Of a DNA stretch of 64,000 bases, positions 53,963 to 62,579 are shown piece after piece. Made by a program: the position numbers and the translations under genes. The stretch is from UBA5158 sp963692955 (GTDB lineage: Bacteria; Pseudomonadota; Gammaproteobacteria; DSM-16500): positions 186,001 to 250,000 of the forward strand of contig OY843587.1 in NCBI GenBank assembly GCA_963692955.1, read 5' to 3'. Below the pieces are notes generated by a model. It had not been told where the DNA came from. It did no database searches and was given only the letters and a program-made list of their open reading frames with translations. Position 1 is the first letter of the stretch. The number at the start of each line of letters is the position of its first letter.

Positions 53963-54397
53963 ATGATGAAAATTAACTCTCCTGGCACATTGTTAGGTTT
54001 TGATTTCGGTATGAAACGTATCGGTGTCGCTATTGGACAAACGGTAACGCAAACCGCGCGGCCGTTGGGAATTATCAAAGCGGACGCGGGCATTCCCCAA
54101 TGGGCGTCGCTAGATAAACTTATTAAAAACTGGCAGCCTGACGCGCTGGTGGTGGGCATTCCATTAAATATGGATGGCACCGAGCAGCCCATCACACTCA
54201 ACGCCAGAGAGTTCGCCACGCGGTTGCAGCTGCGTTTTAAACTGCCGGTGTTCGAAATGGATGAACGGTTAACGTCGGTGGAAGCGAAAGCCCGTTTGTT
54301 TGAAAGCGGCGGTTACAAAGCGCTGAAGAACACGCCGATTGACAGCGTCGCGGCGCAATTGATTTTACAAAATTGGTTAACTCAAAAAAATATTTAG
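53963..54397 (+). CDS. ruvX: RuvX/YqgF, RNase H-fold pre-16S rRNA processing nuclease
   Basis: A 144-residue YqgF-family protein taking part in 16S rRNA 5' maturation; an older proposal makes it a Holliday-junction resolvase. It shows the N-terminal LLGFDFGMKRIGVAIGQ with catalytic Asp, VVGIPLNMDGTE, and DERLTSVEA with the second acid, followed by IDSVAAQLILQNWL. A second ATG directly follows the first (MMK), and either could be used. dsbB follows 11 bases later. Confidence 0.93.
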   Translation: MMKINSPGTLLGFDFGMKRIGVAIGQTVTQTARPLGIIKADAGIPQWASLDKLIKNWQPDALVVGIPLNMDGTEQPITLNAREFATRLQLRFKLPVFEMDERLTSVEAKARLFESGGYKALKNTPIDSVAAQLILQNWLTQKNI

Positions 54398-54408
54398 GAA
54401 AGTTTAAC

Positions 54409-54945
54409 ATGCTGATGCCTTCGAGAAATCAAATCCCCGGACACTCGCGCTTTGCATATTTCACCGCGTTTCTCTGCGTTTGCGCCATGCTTGGCGTCAC
54501 TTATTATTTACAATTCTTCGCTAACTTCAAGCCGTGTCCGTTATGCATCTTGCAGCGCTGCGCGCTGGTGGCGATGGGCTGCGTCTTCTTTTTCGGCGCG
54601 CTGCTGCGTTTAGAAAAATCCGGTAAATTGACGTTGAGCGCGTTAGCGTATTTGTTCGCGCTACTGGGCGCGCTACTCGCGGCGCGACAAGTGTGGATAC
54701 AACATCTGCCGCCAAATACTTCGCCTGATTGCGGCGCTAGCTTAGAATATATGTTGCAAGCGTTGCCGTTATTGCAAGTCTTACAACATATTCTGGTGGG
54801 CGGCGCCGATTGCTCGCACGTCGATTGGACGTTCTTAGGTTTAAGCTTAGCGGAATGGTCGCTCGTCAGCTTTTGTGGATTTTTATTTTTTACGGGTTAC
54901 CTTTTTTTTACGGCTTGGCGCGCGCCCAGAGACCGGTTTTTTTAA
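54409..54945 (+). CDS. dsbB: Disulfide bond formation protein DsbB
   Basis: Inner-membrane protein that reoxidises DsbA and passes electrons to quinone. From the ATG at 54409 (preceded by AGGAAAG) it has 178 residues with four helices. Cys43-x-x-Cys46 (CPLC, quinone-linked pair) sits in periplasmic loop 1 and Cys108/Cys135 in loop 2, followed by DWTFLGLSLAEWSL typical of DsbB. Its last 63 bases overlap the 3' end of the SET gene on the other strand. It would serve the Cys-rich pilins and secreted proteins encoded here. Confidence 0.93.
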   Translation: MLMPSRNQIPGHSRFAYFTAFLCVCAMLGVTYYLQFFANFKPCPLCILQRCALVAMGCVFFFGALLRLEKSGKLTLSALAYLFALLGALLAARQVWIQHLPPNTSPDCGASLEYMLQALPLLQVLQHILVGGADCSHVDWTFLGLSLAEWSLVSFCGFLFFTGYLFFTAWRAPRDRFF

Positions 54946-55344
54946 TTTGCGCGGACGGCGTTTTTTCTTTTTTGGCGTCGTGTCTTTGGGTTTAGTATCA
55001 CGGCTTTCGAACCAATCGTCGCCGTAAGACACGTAGAGCTCTTCACCTTTTTTAATATTGCGTTCCGCTTTAAAAACCATGATGCGATGTTTGAAATTAA
55101 ATTCGTAATCGACGTTGGGCTCTTCAGAATGGTTGTACATCCAGCCGAAACCCGTTAATACCGCGTTTCTACCACGTATATTAAAAAAATAATCGCCTAA
55201 TATGTCGTCTTCAACGCGGGTGATGACAGCATGACATTCCTCGACAATCTGGCCTTTTTTGATGGCTTTTTCAGCAAACACACCGTAACCATGAATCAAA
55301 GATTTTTTTACGCTTATTTTATTTTGAATCAATTTAGATTTCAT
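54883..55344 (-). CDS. Short SET-domain protein with highly basic tail
   Basis: A 153-residue protein, nearly all SET domain (lysine methyltransferase fold): HGYGVFAEKAIKKGQIV (18-34, SAM-binding GxG region), MYNHSEEPN (69-77, the NHS catalytic/pseudoknot motif) and EELYVSYGDDW (101-111, with the conserved Tyr). A tail from about 118 to 153 is dominated by Lys and Arg, including PKKKKRRPRKLKK, which resembles a eukaryotic nuclear-localisation signal. SET proteins are eukaryote-like and used as nuclear effectors by Legionella and Chlamydia. A bacterial substrate such as a ribosomal or nucleoid protein is equally possible. The tail region partly overlaps dsbB antisense. Confidence 0.82.
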   Translation of the reverse strand: MKSKLIQNKISVKKSLIHGYGVFAEKAIKKGQIVEECHAVITRVEDDILGDYFFNIRGRNAVLTGFGWMYNHSEEPNVDYEFNFKHRIMVFKAERNIKKGEELYVSYGDDWFESRDTKPKDTTPKKKKRRPRKLKKPVSGRAPSRKKKVTRKK

Positions 55345-55412
55345 AATCTCTTAACACTCACCAAGACTTGTACGATAATATAAGGAGAACTCACACTGAG
55401 GTGGCATTTAAC

Positions 55413-55862
55413 ATGGCGGCTAAAAAACTCTTGTGCCAAGTTGGATTGCTGTACATGTGCTTACTGAGCATTTTACCTGTCAAAGCTCAGAGTGTTAATC
55501 CTTTCGGGCAAACTTTACAAATCAATACGACATTACACGCGCTTTCCGGGCACCCGGTCTGGTTTATTGAGCTCCGTAATGAAGAATCAGGAGAAATATT
55601 ACCCTATCAATACGAAATCAAAGATTTCGATAATTTTTGGCTGGCGTTGAGTTATGGTCGCAGCTACCGCATTGTCGCTTCGACATTGCAATTTGAAAGC
55701 CACAATGTCATCCATAATTTTTGTCATATCGAAGATGGGATTTTAGATGGGAAATCCTACGTCATCACGCTCACGGGCAATTTGATCCCGTACCATAACC
55801 GTTATAACTGTCACGCGACGAAATATAAAAATTTTGATTTTCCCATTGCGTTGAATCAGTAG
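55413..55862 (+). CDS. Small secreted protein of unknown function
   Basis: A 149-residue protein starting at the ATG at 55413 with GAGGTGG upstream (a GTG at 55401 is an alternative). The signal peptide (AAKKLLCQVGLLYMCLLSI, cleavage after VKA) is followed by a mature domain of about 123 residues, probably beta-rich, with two Cys (NFCHIEDG and YNCHATK) that could form a disulfide, in keeping with dsbB nearby. No family recognised. It lies between the divergent SET gene and the CBS-like gene. Confidence 0.7.
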   Translation: MAAKKLLCQVGLLYMCLLSILPVKAQSVNPFGQTLQINTTLHALSGHPVWFIELRNEESGEILPYQYEIKDFDNFWLALSYGRSYRIVASTLQFESHNVIHNFCHIEDGILDGKSYVITLTGNLIPYHNRYNCHATKYKNFDFPIALNQ

Positions 55863-55896
55863 TGTTGCCGCAAGCTGTCCACCATGAGGATAAGCG

Positions 55897-56850
55897 ATGC
55901 TATTAAAAACTATTCTCGACACCATTGGTAACACGCCAATCGTGAAAATAAATAAAATCGGCAGCGAACTCGCCTGCGAAATTTACGGCAAATGCGAATT
56001 CTTCAATCCCGGCGGCTCGATTAAAGACCGCATCGCGTACCGCATGCTCGAGCGCGCGGAAGCCGCCGGCACGATTAAGCCGGGCGACACGTTGATCGAA
56101 CCGACGTCAGGCAACACCGGCATTGGCATCGCGCTCGTGGCAGCGGTGAAAGGCTACAACGTCATCATCACCATGCCGGAAAAAATGAGCCGTGAAAAAC
56201 AAGTCATTCTTGAAGCGCTAGGCGCGAAAATTTTTCGCACGCGCACGGCAGCGGCGTGGGATGATCCAGACAGCCATATTTCTCTCGCCAAAAAATTAAA
56301 CGCGGAAATTCCCAATTCACATATCTTAAATCAGTACGGCAATGAAAATAATCCGCGCGCGCATTATGAAACGACCGCGGCGGAAATTTTAACAGCGTTT
56401 GGAACGGATTTAGCGATGATAGTGATGACGGTCGGCACCGGTGGCACCATCACCGGCGTCGCGCAACGTTTAAAACAAGAAATTCCTAATTTAAAAATCA
56501 TTGGCGTCGATCCTTATGGCTCAATCCTCGGCGGCGGCTCAGAAATTTTTTCTTATCAAGTAGAAGGCATAGGTTATGATTTTATCCCGGACGTGTTGGA
56601 TAACACGCTGGTGGATGAGTACATCAAGGTGAACGACAAAGATTCTTTTCTCATGGCGCGGCGTCTGATCCGCGAAGAAGGTTTGTTAGTCGGCGGCTCT
56701 AGCGGCTCCGCATTGTGGGCAGCGTTACAGGCCGCGCGGGATTTGAAAAAAGACCAGCGCTGTTTAGTGCTTTTACCCGACGGTATAAGAAATTATTTAT
56801 CGAAATTCGTCGACGATAAATGGATGCAGTATCATCATTTTTTGGATTAA
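55897..56850 (+). CDS. Cystathionine beta-synthase-type PLP enzyme (catalytic core only)
   Basis: A 317-residue fold-type II PLP enzyme with Lys43 (NPGGSIKDR), EPTSGNTGIG and the glycine-rich GTGGTITG. Segments such as GKCEFFNPGGSIKDRI, SHISLAKKLNAEIPNSHIL, HYETTAAEIL and VEGIGYDFIPDVLD are more like eukaryotic CBS than CysK or CysM. It lacks the heme-binding N-terminus and C-terminal Bateman domains of human CBS. Together with the gamma-lyase gene 3 bases downstream, it would make cystathionine from serine and homocysteine. Cysteine synthase activity cannot be excluded. Confidence 0.87.
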   Translation: MLLKTILDTIGNTPIVKINKIGSELACEIYGKCEFFNPGGSIKDRIAYRMLERAEAAGTIKPGDTLIEPTSGNTGIGIALVAAVKGYNVIITMPEKMSREKQVILEALGAKIFRTRTAAAWDDPDSHISLAKKLNAEIPNSHILNQYGNENNPRAHYETTAAEILTAFGTDLAMIVMTVGTGGTITGVAQRLKQEIPNLKIIGVDPYGSILGGGSEIFSYQVEGIGYDFIPDVLDNTLVDEYIKVNDKDSFLMARRLIREEGLLVGGSSGSALWAALQAARDLKKDQRCLVLLPDGIRNYLSKFVDDKWMQYHHFLD

Positions 56851-56853
56851 CAC

Positions 56854-58011
56854 ATGAAAAAAACCACTTCTGGCATCGCCACACGCGTGATCCATGCCGG
56901 CCAAGCACCCGATCCATTGACGGGCGCGGTGATGACGCCGATTTACGCCACGTCCACCTATGCGCAGCCAAGCCCAGGAAAAAATAAAGGCTATGAATAT
57001 TCACGCACGAAAAATCCGACCCGCTCGGCGTATGAAAAATGCGTGGCTGATTTAGAATCCGGCCGCCAAGGTTTTGCTTTCGCCTCCGGCATGGCCGCGA
57101 TCGCAACCGTGTTAGAAGTTTTAAAACCTGGCGATCACATTATCGCGATGGATGATTTATACGGCGGCACTTACCGCTTGTTAGAAAAAGTCCGGAAACG
57201 CTCGGCGGGTTTGCAAGTGTCGTTTGTCGATCTTTCTGACGCGACTTTAATTCAAGAAGCGGTTCGGCCAGAGACACGCATGATCTGGGCGGAGACGCCG
57301 ACCAACCCAATGCTGAAGCTAGTGGATTTATCCGCAGTCGCGGCAGTAGCGAAAAAAAATAATTTGATTTCCGTATTAGATAACACCTTCGCGACACCGA
57401 TTATTCAACGCCCCTTGGAACATGGTTTTGATATCGTCGTGCATTCCGCGACAAAATATTTAAATGGCCATTCGGACGTGATCGGCGGCGTGGCGGTAGT
57501 AGGGGAGAACAAAGAACTCGCGGAGCAAATCGATTTTTTACAAAATGCGACGGGCGCAATCGCGGGACCATTTGATAGTTTTCTCGTGTTACGCGGGATT
57601 AAAACCTTAGACGTGCGCATGCAAAGACATTGTGAAAATGCGTTAGAGCTAGCGGGTTGGCTGGAACAGCACGCGCAAGTAAAGCGGGTAATTTATCCTG
57701 GTCTAAAAAGTCATCGACAACACGCGCTCGCCGCGAAGCAAATGCGTTTATTCGGCGGCATGATTTCCGTAGTCTTGAAAGGAGATCTGCAAAGCACGGT
57801 AAAAATGCTGGAACGCTGTGAAATTTTCACCTTAGCGGAAAGCCTAGGCGGCGTGGAAAGTTTAATAGAACATCCCGCGATTATGACTCATGCCACGGTG
57901 CCGGCGGAGATTCGTGAAACGCTAGGCATCCGCGACACGCTGGTGCGCTTGTCGGTAGGGATTGAAGCGTTAGATGATTTGCAGGCAGATTTGCAGCACG
58001 CACTCGAATAA
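56854..58011 (+). CDS. mccB: Cystathionine gamma-lyase (MccB/CTH family)
   Basis: A 385-residue Cys/Met-metabolism PLP enzyme. Lys201 in HSATKYLNGHSDVIGG is the PLP lysine; YEYSRTKNPTRSAYE and ASGMAAIATVL are further family motifs. The 3-base gap to the CBS-like gene indicates one operon for reverse transsulfuration (homocysteine to cysteine). Cystathionine gamma-synthase and beta-lyase are close paralogues; the pairing with CBS favours gamma-lyase. Confidence 0.88.
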   Translation: MKKTTSGIATRVIHAGQAPDPLTGAVMTPIYATSTYAQPSPGKNKGYEYSRTKNPTRSAYEKCVADLESGRQGFAFASGMAAIATVLEVLKPGDHIIAMDDLYGGTYRLLEKVRKRSAGLQVSFVDLSDATLIQEAVRPETRMIWAETPTNPMLKLVDLSAVAAVAKKNNLISVLDNTFATPIIQRPLEHGFDIVVHSATKYLNGHSDVIGGVAVVGENKELAEQIDFLQNATGAIAGPFDSFLVLRGIKTLDVRMQRHCENALELAGWLEQHAQVKRVIYPGLKSHRQHALAAKQMRLFGGMISVVLKGDLQSTVKMLERCEIFTLAESLGGVESLIEHPAIMTHATVPAEIRETLGIRDTLVRLSVGIEALDDLQADLQHALE

Positions 58012-58021
58012 CTTGTTAGCG

Positions 58022-59161
58022 TTACTTCAAGTTAAGTGAGGATGATTCTAACGAGTATATTCCATCTAATGTGGCCGTTTGTTCGCGGGAAGTTAGTAAG
58101 GAATTCATCAGTAACGGAGAATGTATCTTTCGCAATTCGATGGGGACGTTAAAAATCAGTTGCTCTAAACTCATATCTTCGAAACAAAATATTCTAGTGT
58201 CTGATATAGACATTTTATTGTGTTTTGTAATAACCGCTCTGGGACAAAGTACAATTTTATCCTCTTGTTTTAAATCAAGCGAAAAAAATTCTCCGCCATT
58301 TTCAAATGGCTCAAGTAAAAAAACATCTTGGCCATTTTCCAGCTTGGCGTCTTTTTTCCGATTATCATTCGAAAAATTAAATGCCGATACTATTTTTTCA
58401 GGGTTGCCGCTCAACACAATAACATCGCCATATTGCCAATTAATACCATTATATACCGCTCGTACGGATGAACAGAGCGCGGATCGATCAATTTCACAAT
58501 AACGAAAGTTTAATAATTCTGTGTGTAAGTCTTTCAGATTGTCTCGCAATTCTTTATTTGCTTCCCACACTTGAGCTAGACGTTTATCGATGGGATCTGC
58601 AGAGCAACAATCAATAGCTACTTGCATAGCGTAGCTACTGTAAGCGTGACGAATTTCTAGATCTTTACAACTGGCTAATGGCACTCCTTCAAAAGTTATT
58701 ATAGTATTCCAAATAGTACCTGCTCCGCGCACCGCCTTACAGGTTTTATTATTTTTTAATGGCAGCAAAAAAGTTTCATCTTTTTTAGCTTTGGATATTT
58801 TAGCAAAATCCTCATCGCCAAGATGCACCAATAGCTTCAATGCATGACGCAGATCCGTGGTGTAGTTTGAATTGATCGTCACTGGATTGGGTGGATATGA
58901 GATTTCTTTATTTTTAATTTTTCTCACTGTATCTGTAATGCAAAGTGATCCCCGTTTTGCATATTGTCCGTATTTTTCAAAACTCACTTGATGTTTCTTA
59001 CGTAATTGACATTCGGCAGACTCAACGTAGCCTGATGAAATAACATCATCAACATTATCCGCCCAAACTGCATGGGCCACATAAGCCTCACCATGATTTT
59101 TTATCCAAGCGGCAATTTGTGCTTGGATATTTTTATCGTAATAAAATCTAGCGCTACTCAT
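58022..59161 (-). CDS. Unrecognised 379-residue protein, compositionally distinct
   Basis: No family recognised. The protein is soluble, with no signal peptide or membrane helix, and is rich in Lys, Asn and Cys (including DCCSAD). It has a helical central part (LAQVWEANKELRDNLKDLHTEL) and a beta-rich C-terminal half (YGDVIVLSGNPEKIV, LEPFENGGEFFSL). The ATG at 59161 is preceded by AAGGGTGG. The gene is AT-rich compared with its neighbours, a sign of recent transfer or of an accessory function. The next gene upstream on the same strand is the MFS transporter, 40 bases away. A secreted effector is conceivable but unsupported by any motif. Confidence 0.65.
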   Translation of the reverse strand: MSSARFYYDKNIQAQIAAWIKNHGEAYVAHAVWADNVDDVISSGYVESAECQLRKKHQVSFEKYGQYAKRGSLCITDTVRKIKNKEISYPPNPVTINSNYTTDLRHALKLLVHLGDEDFAKISKAKKDETFLLPLKNNKTCKAVRGAGTIWNTIITFEGVPLASCKDLEIRHAYSSYAMQVAIDCCSADPIDKRLAQVWEANKELRDNLKDLHTELLNFRYCEIDRSALCSSVRAVYNGINWQYGDVIVLSGNPEKIVSAFNFSNDNRKKDAKLENGQDVFLLEPFENGGEFFSLDLKQEDKIVLCPRAVITKHNKMSISDTRIFCFEDMSLEQLIFNVPIELRKIHSPLLMNSLLTSREQTATLDGIYSLESSSLNLK

Positions 59162-59201
59162 AGTCCACCCTTAAAATATTTTAACTTGGCATTGAAGCGC
59201 G

Positions 59202-60464
59202 TCACTCAACACTTAGAGATTGAAAAGAACTATGCAACAACACCAACGCAGCGATAATTCCCAGCGGCGCGACCAATAACGGCATCAGTTCATGCATACT
59301 CATCAACACGCCGCCCAACATGCCTGTTAAAGACCAAATAACCGCGACGACGACGAAACAAATGCCCATGACTTTGCCTTGTTCTTCAGGTAGCACAGCG
59401 TTGGAATAGAGAGCGATTAAACAACTAAACGCTATAACGTCACCCACCGCGGTGGGTACAGCTGCCGCCCAAATCAATAACTGCATCCGGCCGGTCAATT
59501 GCAGCCAACAAAATAACGCCGTTAAGACTAAGCCCAGCAAAATTAAATATAACGAAAAAATCAACATCGCTTTGACGTTTAAAAATTTCTGCAATAAACG
59601 GATGCCAACGCCGGTCGCGAGCGCCAACCAAAACGCGATCATACCGACGAACAATCCTAACGCGTGCGCGTCGAAATTCAATGCCGTTTTCAAAATCGGC
59701 GGCATGAATTGATAATACAAACTCCAGCCGATTTGGCTTAGCAATAAAATCGCCGAGATTTTCAACACTTTGGTATTCAATAAAACTTTTTTAAACGTCG
59801 CTACATTCAGCACCGACCACGAAGATTTGACGCGGCGCGTCGCTGGCAGCGTTTCTTGAAAAATCAGCAGCGTTAATACAAATCCTAACACCGCGAACAC
59901 GGCCGCGATAAAAAACGGTAAGGAAAAATTCAATTGGGAAAATAAAAATTGGCTCGCGAAATAACCGCCGATTAACGGCCCGATGAACGCACCAACGCTA
60001 ATGGCGAATTGCAAATAGCCCATGTTACGGACTTTCGCCTCATGGGAACTGATGTCGCCGATCACCGCTTGTGCGATCGGATTAGTCCGGGAAAAAGCGC
60101 CGCGTAGTAATAAGCCCACAAAAAATAATGACATCATGCCCCACAACACACCCGCGCCCGCCAAGAGCGCGAATAGCAATGCGCCGAATACGCCGACTAA
60201 CAGAATTTTTTTGCGTCCAAACTCATCCGATAAGGCGCTAATCAAGGGTGTCACGACGATGTTCACTAAATGCGGCGCTGCCACCGCGATGCCGTACCAC
60301 ATGCTGCGCAGAGCGTTGGGAGCGTTGGGCGCGAATAAATTACTTTTCACATCGAAGAAAATTAACGTTAAGACCGGGAAGGTGATATTCAAACTCGTAT
60401 GATCGAACAACATTATCCACAGCAGCGGAAAAATAGAAGTCGATTTTTGTCGGAAGTTAGCCAT
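59202..60464 (-). CDS. Major facilitator superfamily transporter
   Basis: A 420-residue transporter with about 12 membrane helices. The cytoplasmic loop 2-3 motif ALSDEFGRKKILLVGV is a good MFS motif A (GxLaDrxGrrr type), and GAFIGPLIGGYF in helix 5 resembles the antiporter motif C region, favouring a drug/metabolite efflux (TetA-like) role. Substrate unknown. Two small genes lie just upstream on the same strand. Confidence 0.87.
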   Translation of the reverse strand: MANFRQKSTSIFPLLWIMLFDHTSLNITFPVLTLIFFDVKSNLFAPNAPNALRSMWYGIAVAAPHLVNIVVTPLISALSDEFGRKKILLVGVFGALLFALLAGAGVLWGMMSLFFVGLLLRGAFSRTNPIAQAVIGDISSHEAKVRNMGYLQFAISVGAFIGPLIGGYFASQFLFSQLNFSLPFFIAAVFAVLGFVLTLLIFQETLPATRRVKSSWSVLNVATFKKVLLNTKVLKISAILLLSQIGWSLYYQFMPPILKTALNFDAHALGLFVGMIAFWLALATGVGIRLLQKFLNVKAMLIFSLYLILLGLVLTALFCWLQLTGRMQLLIWAAAVPTAVGDVIAFSCLIALYSNAVLPEEQGKVMGICFVVVAVIWSLTGMLGGVLMSMHELMPLLVAPLGIIAALVLLHSSFQSLSVE

Positions 60465-60489
60465 GCAGTGTTTTCAAAACAGAAATGGA

Positions 60490-60714
60490 TTATTTCAAAT
60501 CATTGTGGTCGTAGGTGCGGCCGCGTTTGACGATGCCTAGATTTTTGTTGGGAAAAAATTTCGCGCGTACCCACGTGATCGCGAAAATCGCCAACCCTAA
60601 CAGCGCGCCAAACACAAAAATGTAAGCCATCACGATCATGCCCAGCACGAAGGCGACAATGGCAACACCCAGCAAGACAAAAGGAATGAGACGAGCTAAA
60701 AATGATTGCTGCAT
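60490..60714 (-). CDS. Small membrane protein with two helices
   Basis: A 74-residue protein with two hydrophobic helices (PFVLLGVAIVAFVLGMIVMA and IFVFGALLGLAIFAITWV) and a basic C-terminal tail KFFPNKNLGIVKRGRTYDHNDLK-like (RAKFFPN, RGRTYDH). It starts 3 bases after the upstream small gene and lies 25 bases before the MFS gene, suggesting one operon. No function recognised. Confidence 0.65.
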   Translation of the reverse strand: MQQSFLARLIPFVLLGVAIVAFVLGMIVMAYIFVFGALLGLAIFAITWVRAKFFPNKNLGIVKRGRTYDHNDLK

Positions 60715-60717
60715 GAT

Positions 60718-60909
60718 TTAAAATCCTTCCCATATTTTTTTAGAGTTATTAGGCGGGCGTTCAGAGGTATCACGTAGACGGTAGATGCGTAGATATTTAT
60801 TCCGTTCTTTTTGTTGCGATTGCGTCAGAATTGGATGATTCTTGTCAAAATCCATTAACAGATCATCCATCTCGCTTACATAATTTTTATCTATCGGTTG
60901 ACGGCTCAT
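60718..60909 (-). CDS. Small hypothetical cytoplasmic protein
   Basis: A 63-residue charged protein (SRQPIDKNYVSEMDDLLMDFD at its start, then TQSQQKERNKYLRIYRLRD) without membrane segment. The ATG at 60909 is preceded by a GAGAT-like ribosome site and it is tightly linked to the small membrane-protein gene. No family recognised, but the coding arrangement supports a real gene. Confidence 0.6.
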   Translation of the reverse strand: MSRQPIDKNYVSEMDDLLMDFDKNHPILTQSQQKERNKYLRIYRLRDTSERPPNNSKKIWEGF

Positions 60910-61057
60910 TTCGTTTATCTCTAGAGTAGGTATATGATGTATAAGAGCATTTTATTGTAGCACAAGTGTTTACATCATCAGTTAAGTTTAGTACTTTGCT
61001 AGCACGAATTATAAGAACAATTCGATTAATAGCGAATTACGCAAACAGGGAGAGGCT

Positions 61058-62515
61058 GTGAGAAATTTGGCACTTTTTTTAACCTTATTGATCATTACTT
61101 GTCTCAGCTGTCTATCTCCTGCCAGCGTTAGTGCAAAAACTACGCACGCTGTTACCGGCACTCCCGCCTTAGTCAGTGAAATTAATACCGCTTTGCATCG
61201 CATCAATCCCAACGCGCATGTCGGTATCACTATCAAATCAATGAAATACGGCGACATGCTGTACACCAAAAATGATAAAAGTTTATTCGTGCCCGCCAGT
61301 ACCGAAAAAGTTTTCACTGCCGAAGCGGCATTATTATATCTGGGGTCAGAATTCAAATTTCCAACGCGCTTTGTCACTGACGCGAAAGCCATCAGTAACG
61401 GCACGTTAGATGGTAATCTCTACTTAGTCAATAGCGGCGACCCCTCATTAACTTATTACGATATAGCGGATTTGATCGCGGCCTTGAAAGCCCAACAAAT
61501 CGATACGATCACCGGCAATGTCTATATCGATAATACCGCTTACGATCAAGTGACGACGGGGCCGGGCTGGATGTGGAATGACACCAAACTTTGTTACGGC
61601 GCGCCGATCAGCGCCAGCATTATCAATCACAATTGCTTATCATTTAAAGTGACGCCGTCGAAGTACACCGGCTCCACGGCGAATGTCGTCACGGACCCAC
61701 GCGCGTTTTACGCGGGCTTCCGCAATTCGGTGGTGACGCACGCGCACCGCTCAAAAACCTGTTATGTAAAACTAGATGGCGAAGACGGCGGCACCATCGC
61801 TATCAGCGGCTGTTTATCGAAAGGCAATTATGGCACGGGCGTCAGTACGGTCGTGTCTAACATCATGCAATATGACAAAGCGTTGTTAACGGATTTATTA
61901 AAGCGTTTCAATATTAAAGTGCAAGGCGTCATCGTGGCAGGCATCGCGTCGCCGCAGTCATCCGAATTAGCGCGGCATGAATCCAAGCCCCTGAAAGAAT
62001 TAATCACGAGCATGTTGAAAATGTCCGACAACATCATCGCGGGTTCTCTGTTTAAAAAAATCGGCGAACTTTACACGCACCGTCAAGGCACCTGGGAAAA
62101 TGGCGGTAACGCGGTAGCAAAAATTTTGTCGCAAAAAGGCGTGGATATTTGGCGCATGAATTTAATCGACGGTTCGGGGCTATCGCGCTACAACCAAGTC
62201 ACGCCGCAGCAATTACTGCAAGTATTGGATTTCGCGTTCCATAATCAAGACACCAATTATCAATTCATCTCGGCGTTGCCGGTGGCGGGTATCGACGGCA
62301 CTTTAAAACATCGCATGCGTAACATCGCTTGGCGCGTGCGCGCGAAAACAGGCACGATGCAAGGCGTGGTATCGCTAGCCGGCTATGCGATGAGCGCGGA
62401 CAAAGAGCCGTTCGCGTTTGTGATTATGATCAATGGACATAATGGATCGATATGGCAGTATAGGGAGTTGGAAGACAAAATTTTGCAATCGCTTACGCAT
62501 TACTCTCGAAGCTAA
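61058..62515 (+). CDS. dacB: D-alanyl-D-alanine carboxypeptidase/endopeptidase (PBP4, S13 family)
   Basis: Periplasmic penicillin-binding protein that trims peptidoglycan peptides and cuts cross-links. The 485 residues start from a GTG with GGGAGAGG upstream, carry a signal peptide ending near residue 26 (SVSA), and show the active-site SxxK at Ser81-Lys84 (VPASTEKVFTA), the SxN motif in KMSDNIIAG and the KTG box in RAKTGTMQG. The large insert between SxxK and SxN is typical of class C PBPs. Confidence 0.94.
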   Translation: MRNLALFLTLLIITCLSCLSPASVSAKTTHAVTGTPALVSEINTALHRINPNAHVGITIKSMKYGDMLYTKNDKSLFVPASTEKVFTAEAALLYLGSEFKFPTRFVTDAKAISNGTLDGNLYLVNSGDPSLTYYDIADLIAALKAQQIDTITGNVYIDNTAYDQVTTGPGWMWNDTKLCYGAPISASIINHNCLSFKVTPSKYTGSTANVVTDPRAFYAGFRNSVVTHAHRSKTCYVKLDGEDGGTIAISGCLSKGNYGTGVSTVVSNIMQYDKALLTDLLKRFNIKVQGVIVAGIASPQSSELARHESKPLKELITSMLKMSDNIIAGSLFKKIGELYTHRQGTWENGGNAVAKILSQKGVDIWRMNLIDGSGLSRYNQVTPQQLLQVLDFAFHNQDTNYQFISALPVAGIDGTLKHRMRNIAWRVRAKTGTMQGVVSLAGYAMSADKEPFAFVIMINGHNGSIWQYRELEDKILQSLTHYSRS

Positions 62516-62579
62516 ATTGTCAACGGTATCTTAAAAATTACAAATCAGTTAATTATATTTTTAAGTTGGGTAAATACCA

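Noticed and set aside
56699..57106. 135-residue minus-strand frame across the cbs/mccB junction
   Set aside because: Lies wholly antisense to two well-identified genes and shows only low-complexity Arg-rich sequence.
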